Source: Aricia agestis (Eukaryota; Arthropoda; Insecta; Lepidoptera; Lycaenidae). From it: DNA of 64,000 nucleotides. This document shows, one piece after another, positions 23,901 to 31,500 of this stretch. The position numbers were made by a program, and so were the translations under genes. Under the pieces are notes generated by a model. The model was not told where the DNA came from, made no database searches, and saw only the letters and a list, made by a program, of their open reading frames with translations. Numbering within the stretch: the stretch's first letter is position 1; each line of letters opens with the position of its first letter. Location: contig NC_056409.1 of assembly GCF_905147365.1 (NCBI RefSeq), forward strand, positions 18,109,001-18,173,000, written 5' to 3'.

Positions 23901-23968
23901 ATAATTTCACTGTTATCACCACTGCCGTCAATAGTATCGTCACGGTACTCAAAAAATGAACTCTCCAT
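5954..23968 (-). CDS. TTF2: Transcription termination factor 2 / lodestar SNF2-family ATPase, 3' end missing
   Basis: In animals TTF2/lodestar is a double-stranded-DNA-dependent ATPase that releases RNA polymerase II transcripts. Exons in transcript order: 23968-23800, 23681-23589, 23154-23074, 22992-22540, 18316-18144, 18052-17834, 17677-17246, 16803-16594, 16274-16145, 15892-15773, 15640-15440, 15259-15155, 15011-14812, 14450-14241, 10839-10648, 10247-10109, 9624-9440, 9059-8879, 7008-6845, 6111-5954. Phases are consistent and all introns GT-AG, giving about 1271 residues. The first ~650 residues are acidic and low complexity. The helicase core carries DDMGLGKT (Walker A, near 762), DEAH (near 876), LTGTPLHN, MLRRTK, VVSQWTSVL and QDRVYRVGQ (motif VI, near 1250). 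The short C-terminal exon is off the left edge. Exons 5-7 are duplicated relative to each other, and a retrotransposon fills intron 4. Confidence 0.95.
6408..6660 (+). mobile_element. tRNA-derived SINE
   Basis: The head is tRNA-like, with a box A match 'tggctcagtggt' (6416-6427) and a box B match 'ggttcgaatcc' (6460-6470), the internal RNA polymerase III promoter. An unrelated body of about 180 bp follows. Copies in the opposite orientation lie at 53570-53835 and, partially, at 29318-29410; they share both head and body. That repetition and the non-tRNA tail make it a SINE rather than a tRNA gene. Confidence 0.85.
6655..6783 (+). repeat. Interspersed repeat with 'cgcattaatagtattagta' tail
   Basis: The sequence has the family layout 'gactcaaagtatctccatac', 'aaatcggttcagcggttt', a short 'ggcagaca' tract and a tail reading 'attagtatggatt'. 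Similar segments occur at about 22128-22278, 28355-28590, 29470-29612, 32690-32815, 36290-36425 and (inverted) 58628-58800. Confidence 0.65.
7227..8682. mobile_element. Internally deleted piggyBac-like element with TTAA target duplication
   Basis: The ends are 'ccctccgtgtac' (7227-7238) and its exact inverse 'gtacacggaggg' (8671-8682). Each is flanked outside by TTAA (7223-7226 and 8683-8686), the hallmark target duplication of piggyBac elements. Subterminal palindromes built on 'ggggtatgacatacccc' occur near 7243, 7413 and 8119. A short acidic frame near 7575-7660 (LTEEDDDCDAEL) resembles the acidic N-terminus of piggyBac transposases, but the rest of the enzyme is absent. At 1456 bp the element is too short to be autonomous. 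It lies in a TTF2 intron. Confidence 0.85.
8710..8848. repeat. Hairpin MITE, 'gtttcaccac' family, copy 1
   Basis: The arms 'ctgtttcaccac' and 'gtggtgaaacaag', then 'ggctatcgacaactta' and 'taagttgtggatagcc', fold into one long hairpin. Copies are at 56374-56504 and 59971-60099. A 17-bp direct repeat 'actaactaaattcaaca' flanks this copy (near 8686 and 8856). Confidence 0.85.
9856..10023. repeat. Hairpin MITE, 'gttttgagactcaaacaat' family, copy 1
   Basis: The arm 'cagttttgagactcaaacaa' pairs with 'ttgtttgagtttcaaaacgg', and 'gccgagtcctactct' pairs with 'gagtaggacgcggc'. A second copy with the same arms lies at 54489-54634 in a SEL1L intron. Confidence 0.8.
11090..12072. mobile_element. TIR element with 'taggggagaggggggctag' ends
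   Basis: The left end 'taggggagaggggggctagt' near 11092 is mirrored by 'ctagcccccctctcccct' near 12050-12068. The match continues inward through an 'aacaga' block. Subterminal segments 'ggttaatacttgccccgttt' and 'ggttaatacttaccccgttc' recur inside. No transposase frame is seen, so this is a roughly 980-bp non-autonomous element of unassigned class inside the large TTF2 intron 14. Confidence 0.65.
12206..12281 (+). CDS. First-exon fragment of a THAP zinc-finger protein
   Basis: The frame reads MPKCPVKWCRRHTDTTFN, then TGITFHL. This matches the start of a THAP domain: Met, a Cys pair separated by a few residues, and a downstream Phe-His. THAP domains bind DNA and occur in P-element-type transposases and in host regulators. 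The frame runs into a consensus donor 'gtaagtg' right after the Phe-His codons, so it looks like a first coding exon. I could not find the next exon (expected FP, a Trp, then C-x2-H) in the following kilobase. It sits antisense inside TTF2 intron 14, about 130 bp beyond a TIR element, and is best read as a transposon-derived or orphan fragment. Confidence 0.5.
13781..13945. repeat. Hairpin MITE, 'gtttccaccagagatgtgtt' arms
   Basis: The arm 'gtttccaccagagatgtgtt' is mirrored by 'aacacatctctggtggaaac' at the other end, with 'ggctg'/'cagcc' outside. It forms a single hairpin of about 165 bp in TTF2 intron 14, with no coding content. Confidence 0.8.
17246..18316 (-). repeat. TTF2: Tandemly duplicated exons 5-7 of TTF2
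   Basis: Exon 6 (18052-17834) is a mosaic of its neighbours. Its first half shares the pattern HGxSETxLPEVxLKSPE with exon 7 (17677-17246). Its second half shares SIMGxxPK and a terminal SDxIQSEA with exon 5 (18316-18144). The three exons begin or end at phase-0 junctions, so gain or loss of exon 6 keeps the frame. The similarity is visible in DNA too ('ctgattc/gtatataatca'-type ends and identical 'actcactgcctctga' donor contexts near 17830 and 18140). Confidence 0.85.
18331..21955 (+). mobile_element. Ty3/gypsy-type retrotransposon, 3' truncated, inside TTF2 intron 4
   Basis: A gag-pol reading frame runs antisense to the host gene. The likely 5' end begins with 'tgttatgtatg' at 18331, only 14 bp from the TTF2 exon 5 boundary. 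A possible primer-binding site 'tggcgacgaaccgg' lies at about 18470-18483, so any 5' LTR would be short (about 140 bp; inference). No matching 3' LTR follows the integrase. The element ends near 21955 and unrelated repeat DNA begins. No target duplication can therefore be confirmed. Confidence 0.85.
18496..21949 (+). pseudogene. Retrotransposon gag-pol polyprotein, integrase frameshifted
   Basis: The first ATG in context is at 18496; the frame is also open 90 nt upstream from a GTG. Order: Gag; a CCHC-type knuckle region (CSVCGYSNHKSDKC, then CKKCGKKGHLRRMC) near residue 203; aspartic protease with DSGS near 285; reverse transcriptase with FLDDILV near 568; RNase H with TVDAS near 713; integrase zinc-binding region (HSSHFG, then CAVC) and core (HLDFLGPF, VSDNGTS). 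Gag and Pol are in one frame. The frame ends at 21792, while integrase similarity continues in another frame from about 21746 to 21949 (YHPSSNGQAEGF). A single-base change near 21745 therefore breaks the enzyme and the C-terminus is lost. Confidence 0.92.
21956..22300 (+). repeat. Repeat debris with short perfect palindrome and a 'taatattaatatgg' tail
   Basis: A perfect inverted repeat 'gagacacaatagaa'/'ttctattgtgtctc' spans about 21984-22013; a relative of this flank lies near 41870-41930. From about 22128 to 22278 the sequence follows the same 'atcggttt ... gacagacagaca ... attaatatggatt' layout as the repeat at 6655-6783. Confidence 0.5.
22318..22518. repeat. Nested GC-rich hairpin MITE (GCCGC-repeat arms)
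   Basis: Outer arms 'aggctgtttacacatacgcc' and 'cgtgtgtgtaaacaacct' enclose GC-rich blocks ('ggtatcggcaccgccacc' against 'ggtggcggtgccgctgcc'). An inner hairpin 'cccttacacacggcg'/'gctgtgtgtaaggg' lies at 22380-22437, so one hairpin element appears inserted in another of similar sequence. It ends about 20 bp from the TTF2 exon 4 donor. Confidence 0.75.
23197..23514. mobile_element. hAT-like non-autonomous element with 8-bp target duplication
   Basis: The ends 'cagggatggggaaac' and 'gtttccccatccctg' are exact inverted copies. Both flanks carry the 8-bp direct repeat 'ttttagac' (23189-23196 and 23515-23522). Short TIRs starting CAG and an 8-bp duplication are the signature of hAT elements. The 318-bp interior has no transposase. 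It lies in TTF2 intron 3. Confidence 0.9.
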
Positions 23969-24933
23969 TTTAATTTATAAAAAGAACTATAGAGCAATAC
24001 TTTTTGTAAAGCACGCAATATTTACAAAACCATATTTTAAAAACTTTCCAAAATTTTCATTTTTCAAAACTTCACTTGTCGTTGTAACGTTTTGATATTG
24101 CTAGGATTGCTAGAAGAGTTTTTTCATAGCAAAATGTCAGTTTGTACTTTGTAGTTTGTTCTTGATAAAAACACATTTTGTTAAATTGAACTTAACGCAT
24201 AAAAGTATTGTTAATATAACTAATAATTCCTTAATCAGTTACTAGTGGTCTTGTTAATTATTTATAAACATAAAAATATCTTTGTCGGCACTCGGCCTAG
24301 ACTCATCTAAAAATATCTAAACGCTTCGTTGGGACTTTAAACTTAAAAAAAAACAAATGTCAAAACCACAGAGTACTTTATTTTAAACTGGAAGCAGGAA
24401 GTCAAAACAGTGATGCCAGATTGGGGGGAATCCCGCCAAATTTGGGGGTTTTTTTAGGTGATGGGGGGAAAATTGGGGGGAACAATTTTTTGGGGGGATT
24501 GTTGGAGGAAAAAATCTGGAAACAGACGGCGAAATCTAAGTACTATGCGCCCGTTTTTACCCTTTGGTTACGACTTACGGAACCATAAAAATGATCAAGG
24601 AGCTCGCGAAGATGCTGATTCTATAAAGATTGGACGCTATTGCAGAAATAGTGTAGATTCATCGTATCCATTTGTGAAATTCCCATTCATAATGAACAAA
24701 ATTTTTTTTTATAATTTGTGGGGGGATTTTTCTTGAAATCCCGAATTTTGGGGGGATTTCGGGGAACACTTGGGGAGAAACCGAGTTGGCCGTCTGGCAA
24801 CACTGAGTCAAAACAAAAGCAAATGTCAAAGCGACGGAACTTTGGCTAAATTTATACTTCTTGAATTACTTACAATAAAAGCAGCATTTTCTGATTATTG
24901 GTTTTATTATTAATGAGTTAACATATTTATAAA
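23969..24933. promoter_or_regulatory. Shared upstream region of TTF2 and CLP1
   Basis: The start codons of TTF2 (minus) and CLP1 (plus) face away from each other, 965 bp apart, so both promoters must lie here or very near. No clear TATA box was seen. A 398-bp hAT-like element with G runs (24408-24805) occupies the CLP1-proximal half; the remaining DNA is AT-rich. A functional bidirectional promoter is inferred from geometry only. Confidence 0.6.
24408..24805. mobile_element. hAT-like non-autonomous element with G-run clusters
   Basis: The ends 'cagtgatgccaga' and 'tctggcaacactg' are near-perfect inverted repeats. Both flanks carry the 8-bp direct repeat 'agtcaaaa' (24400-24407 and 24806-24813). 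The left end holds five runs of five or six G within about 75 bp (24424-24498), and the right end three more (from about 24720). On the G strand this could form quadruplexes. No transposase is encoded. Confidence 0.85.
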
Positions 24934-27900
24934 ATGACTGAGGTTCAGTTGCAAGAATTTAAGTTAGAACCAGATTCCGAATTAAGGTTTGAGGTTGAGT
25001 CCAAAAACGAGAAAGTTGTTTTGGAGGTAAATATTTATATTCCTTTAAATTCCTTGTTTATTGTTAATAATACTGCATGGGTTCTGTCGTTTATTCAGGT
25101 TAAAAGTGGTTATGCAGAGTTGTTCGGGACGGAGCTCGTAAAAGCCAAGCCATATGAATTCCACACTGGAGCAAAAGTAGCAGTTTTTACGTGGCACGGA
25201 TGCACCGTCGAGCTGCGCGGTCGGACCGAAGTTAGCTATGTAGCTAAGGAAACTCCAATGGTATGAATAGTATTATTCCCCAAAATCTAAAATATCAAGT
25301 ATATTTTCTTATGCTCTCTTCTTCTCCAGTCTTCTCCTGTCCACTGATTCAAATAAAGGAATTTTGTAAAGGAGAATGCCCAAAAATATATGGAACCCTG
25401 TACCATTTTGCTTCACAACCAAACTTGGTTTTTTAGAGTCTATAATTATCATATTAGCTCCTATAAAAATATCTTTGTAAACAAACTGTGGTTTCAGAGT
25501 AATTTGATAAAATCTAAAATAACCTCAAAATCTTCAAAGCATCTATTTTATTGACAGGTCATACACAAGCGAATGTTATTGCTCTAAAAACAGAGTAAGG
25601 CGCTTATATCTAGGGGCAATTTATAATTTTTAATATTATAATATGTAAGTAACATTTTAGTCGCAATACTTTTCACAATGGACACATAGCCCAAAAGGCA
25701 ATAGCGCACTAGCAGCCATCGAAAGTATGGTGTTTCTGCTTCGTGGCCAAGTGCGAGCCTGGTCTATGGCAGTTTCATACTAAGGTATCTACCTCGATGG
25801 CTGAACGACCTGGTCGTGTGTGCTATTGGGCTTATGCTCATGCTGTCAAGTGTCAAGGAATACTATACTCACAAGGAGCATGCTGTTGACTGGAGTCAAA
25901 AATAAAACAAACAATGTATTTTTATTTTATCCAAACATTGTCATAACAAATACATAATATATATGCATTAAACGTCCAGCGGCTTTATTATAACATTAAC
26001 AAAAACACAGTTGTTATTTTAAACAAAAGGAAAAAAGGGCAATTACACAAAGGGCTTAATTATTCTAAGAACAATAATAATTAATCAGTAACACAATAGT
26101 CCCCAGTACACGGAACTAACTTTTTTCTGATACACACAAATTTACCACTTTGTGAGTGCCTTGTTTACGATGAGTCCGACAAACTTTTCCATGCGAAAAA
26201 TTTCGGCGCTGCTGCGTTTTCGAACTTTCTTACAAAACTAACTTTTGGACAAAAATACCAATGATAGATAATGTTATTCTCAATGCTTATATTAGTAATA
26301 TGTAAGTAACATTTTAGTCGCAATACTTTTCACAATGGACACATAGCCCAAAAGGCAATAGCGCACTAGCAGCCATCGAAAGTATGGTGTTTCTGCTTCG
26401 TGGCCAAGTGCGAGCCTGGTCTATGGCAGTTTCATACTAAGGTATCTACCTCGATGGCTGAACGACCTGGTCGTGTGTGCTATTGGGCTTATGCTCATGC
26501 TGTCAAGTGTCAAGGAATACTATACTCACAAGGAGCATGCTGTTGACTGGAGTCAAAAATAAAACAAACAATGTATTTTTATTTTATCCAAACATTGTCA
26601 TAACAAATACATAATATATATGCATTAAACGTCCAGCGGCTTTATTATAACATTAACAAAAACACAGTTGTTATTTTAAACAAAAGGAAAAAAGGGCAAT
26701 TACACAAAGGGCTTAATTATTCTAAGAACAATAATAATTAATCAGTAACACAATAGTCCCCAGTACACGGAACTAACTTTTTTCTGATACACACAAATTT
26801 ACCACTTTGTGAGTGCCTTGTTTACGATGAGTCCGACAAACTTTTCCATGCGAAAAATTTCGGCGCTGCTGCGTTTTCGAACTTTCTTACAAAACTAACT
26901 TTTGGACAAAAATACCAATGATAGATAATGTTATTCTCAATGCTTATATCAACTTGTCCGACAAATATATTGAGTTAAATAGTCAGTCCGACAAGAAAAT
27001 GAAAAAAAAAACACGAACGAGATAATATCTAGTTAGTAGTTTTTTTTTACGTCATAAATTGTAAACCTTCATTTAACTTTCATTAAATCAACTGAAATAT
27101 AAAAATAAACCAAAAACCTTTTATGTAGTTTCATAGAAATAAACCTTATTGCTGCTGCGGAACCCTTCATAGGTGAGTCCAACTCGCACTTGGCTGGTTT
27201 TTTAGGGTTCCGTACGCAAAGGGTAAAAGCGGGACCCTATTACTAAGACTTCGTTGTCTGTGTGTCTTCAGACTGTAACTCAAGAAAGGTAATAGCTACA
27301 GATTTGAAATTTTCACAGATTATGTATATCTGTTGCCCCTATAACAACAAATAAGAAAAATTTATACGTGGGAGAGCCATCTTCGGCACGAATGGGCCGG
27401 CTCCACCGGAGAAATACCACGTTCTCACAGAAAACCGGCGTGAAACAGTGCTTGCGCTGTGTTTCGCCGAGTGAGTTCCCTTCCCATCCCTACCCTCCCC
27501 TATTACCCTATTCCCTCTTAAAAGGCCGGCAACGCACCAGCAGCTCTTCTGATGCTACGAGTGTCCATGGGCGACGGAAGTTGCTTTCCATCAGGTGACC
27601 CGTTTGCTTGTTTGCCCCCTTATTTCATAAAAAAAAACAAATAAAAATTAATATTTAATTTCCCATACCACAAATGTGTTTTTTGGCCTTTTTTGCTCTA
27701 TATTAATAATGACAACAGGAATTTTTCACAAAATCGTTAATTATATGTTTACTTTAATATTTAATAATAAAATTTCCCATACAAAAAATACAATTTATGG
27801 CCTAATTTTGCTCTATAATGGTACGGGTAACGGAACCCTATTTATAACGATTGCAATAATAATTGCTTTTTAAACTAGCTGTTGCCCGCGACTTCGTCCG

Positions 27901-28465
27901 CGTGGACTTCAGTTTATAGCGCGCGATGTCAACAAAATTGGTGTCAAAAGCTTTTATAAAAAAACCCTGGTACCCCTTAAATCAATACAGCTGTGCAGTG
28001 TGCACACAATAAGTATTTCATTTTTTTATATTAAACTTTATATTTTATGCCAAATTTTAAAGCTTATTTAGCCCTCCAATTACACAACTTTACCCATAAA
28101 CTATTTATCATTGATAGATTTAAGGTTACGTCACTGCACAGATAAAGTACTGAGTTATTTAATACCGTAGAATAGATATAACAATCGAAAAAAATCGAAA
28201 CTTAAATGTAAGATGATACCACGTCTTATAGAAAGACTTTTGAGCAAGCGTCAGCGCGATGTAGAAGACGCACGGCGCCATCTATTATAAATTGTTGGAA
28301 CTAAACAAATTTACGCATTTTCACCCCCTTACAACCCTTTTTTCCAGTAAAAAAGTAGCCTATGTCCTTTCTCAGGCTTTAGACTCAGATAGTCTAAAGC
28401 CTTAAAATACAAAATTTCATTACAATCGGTTCGGAAGTTTTGGCGTTTGGCGTGAAAGCGAGACT

Positions 28466-28511
<46 letters not shown>

Positions 28512-31500
28512 GATACTTTTGGCGTTTGGCGTGAAAGCGAGACTGACAGACAGACAGAGATACTTTCGCATTTATAATATTAGTATAGATTATGTGCACA
28601 CTGCACAGCTGTTTTTGGGTATTTTGATTAATTAAGGGCCGCGCTACACCGGAATGGCGCTGCCATGCGAGGCGAGCACTTTCAGCGCTGCCATTCCGGT
28701 GTAGCGCGGCCCTAAGAGGGGTACCACTTACCAGGGTTTTAAAAAGTTTTTAAATTTGACACAAATTTTGTTGACACCGCGCGCTATAAACTATTAACTA
28801 AAGTCCACGCAGACGATGTCGCGGGCAACAGCTAGTTATGAATAAAAACAATATTATATAGTAAAGTAGGTATGATTAGTTCTGTTACAATAATAAAGTA
28901 AAAAATAAAACGCCATCTGTTTTCATATATTAGAATTAAAATGTTGATTGCATTGATATATTTTCTGGATGGAATATAGGCCAACACGGTACACTCGAAC
29001 TCCTTTATTTTAGAGCGCCTTCTGTTGTCAACTTGTCACATATATTAGAAATGCAGTAGGAGTTCTATAAGATAAGATAGATTGATTATTATTATACCAA
29101 GTGATAATATTATTAAACATAATATTCTAACGTATTAAAAACTATAAACAAAAACATACTAACTAATAAGTATGATTAATTCTATGTTACAATAAAGTAA
29201 AAAATAAAACGCCATCTGCTGAATCGTATTAGAACTAAAATGTTCATTGCATCGATATATTTCTGGATTTTTTATAATATTATACATAAAATATGTTTAA
29301 GATTTTTGAAATTTTATTTTAATACACATCCAAGACCCAGGAACATTGAAAACTTTTTGTTCCGTCTGCGGGACTCGAACCCAGGACCCCCGGGATGAGC
29401 GCTGGCCACGCGCAATGCGAATTCATTTTCATCGATATTTTCATGGAAATAAGATATTTTCCCACATCAAAATGTAGCCTATGTCCTTTCTCAGACTCTA
29501 GAATAACTGTATACAAAATTTCATTGCAATCGGTTCAGTAGTTTTGGCGTGAAAGCAAGACAGACAGACAGACAGACAGAGATACTTTCGCATTTATAAT
29601 ATTAGTATGGATTATACTTACAGTTCAAATATTGGATTCCTGGCGTGAAATTACGTTGAAAAATTCGAAAAAGAATTAAGTACTATTATATTTTCATATT
29701 GAAGCATGAGACAAATTGGTACCACTTTTGGGCATTCGCCTTTCAGGTTGTGTATCCAGTTCCTATACATGTTATATTATCATGTTACAAGACTTTTCTG
29801 ATATCATTATAGGTAGTATATTTGAATGTTCATGCAGCATTAGAACAACAAAGGGTTGCTGCTGAGCAGGAGAATACCAGAGGACCCGTAACTATGGTAG
29901 TTGGACCGGGTGATGTTGGCAAGTCTACCTTAACAAAAATCCTTCTCAACTATGCAGTCAGGATGGGCAGAAGACCTATATTTGTGGACCTGGATGTGGG
30001 ACAAGGACACATAAGTGTTCCTGGAACAATTGGTAAGTCTGTTTTATATTAAAAAAACTAGCGACCTGCCCGGCTTCGCACAGGTATAAAATATATATAG
30101 CCTATGTCACTCACTGAAAAAATTATTAAAATTGATTCATGAGATAGTTTTGATTTATATTCATTACTACCCGTGGTAGCGCCGCAAAAGCTATGTCCCG
30201 CAATTTTTAAAATCTGTAATAATATCTTCAAAAATATTCATTCAAATCATATGCTGTAAAGGGCCATATAGATCTTTATTAAATCAATAATGTATTTAAA
30301 ATATTTAATTGGAATAGGATTAATGCCGTATTGGTTGAAATCGCTTTGAAAATTTGCCATTATTTGTAGTTAAAAGTAAATGACAAAAAAATGTTATTGT
30401 GGGATATCCATGAGAGATAGACATACATCATCAGGGAGTTTTCTGTAGACCTTTGTACATCAAAATAATGTACAAAGTACAATACTTTGTACATTATTTT
30501 GATAAATCTCGTAGGGTTCAGCCTGTGTTTGCTATTTACGACATCACATTAAAATATGTTAGTAGAAAAAAATGAAATTATTTACGACATCACATTAGAA
30601 ACCCCAAAAATAACAGTATTGCTCCACTATTTCATGTTTTTAAACTTATGAACCTTCCTCTTTAATCACTCTGTCTATTAAAGAAAACTGCATCAAAATC
30701 TGTTGCATAGTTTTAAAGATTAAAGGGAACAAAGGGACATGAGGAGAAAAAAGCGACTTTGTTTTATAATATGTAGTGATTGTGTAGGTATGTTAATCTA
30801 CCTCTAATTTTAGCGTTTGACTACTGTTCATACACTTAAAAATATATGTGATAAAAATGTTTATTCTAGGTGCATTATTAGTTGAGCGACCAGCATCAAT
30901 AGAGGAAGGTTTTAGTCAGCAGGCACCTTTGGTGTACCACTTTGGGCATACTTCACCCAATGATAACTTAGAGCTCTACAACACTATTGTTTCAAGGCTA
31001 GCAGAAGTTATTACTGAGAGGTGTGAGAATAACAAAAAAGGTTTGTGGTTTATATTATTGATGTGATATAGTTGTAAATGCTAATGCTGCCTAAGGTAGC
31101 TCTTCATGTTACCAATTAAAAGTTATCCTTTTCATCACATTTCAAAGAAAGCCTTTTCAAAATACATATTTTATAACGTTTAAACTTTTAAGTAATGTTT
31201 AAGTAAGAATTTAAATCTTTTCAGCTTCCTCATCAGGTGTGATAATAAATACATGTGGTTGGATCAAGGGTGCAGGGTACAAAGTGTTGACGCATGCTGC
31301 ACAGGCATTTGAGGTAACCATCTTGTTGCATTATAACTAATGAAATGAATAAAATATGAGACCTTCTTTTCTATCTTGCTTTTATAACGTTTTTAGGGTT
31401 CCGTAGCCAAATGGCAAAAATCGGAACCCTTATGGATTTGTAATGTTTGTCTGTCTGTCCGTCTGTATGTCAGGTTTTTTTTAAAGTAAGTAGATGTAGT

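Larger units (their letters stand above)
27873..28837. mobile_element. Long-TIR element with nested insertions in CLP1 intron 2
   Basis: The left arm 'aactagctgttgcccgcgac' (27873 onward) is mirrored by 'gtcgcgggcaacagctagtt' ending at 28837. The arms match for more than 100 bp, including 'tatagcgcgcgatgtcaaca' against 'tgttgacaccgcgcgctata', and 'accctggtacccctta' against 'aggggtaccacttaccaggg'. Inside sit a GACA-microsatellite repeat (28355-28590) and a short perfect hairpin (28636-28716) that splits the right arm. Confidence 0.75.

Noticed and set aside
28465..28557. Spaced GACA repeats considered as a CRISPR-like array
   Set aside because: This is a simple microsatellite inside a dispersed animal repeat; there are no unique spacers.
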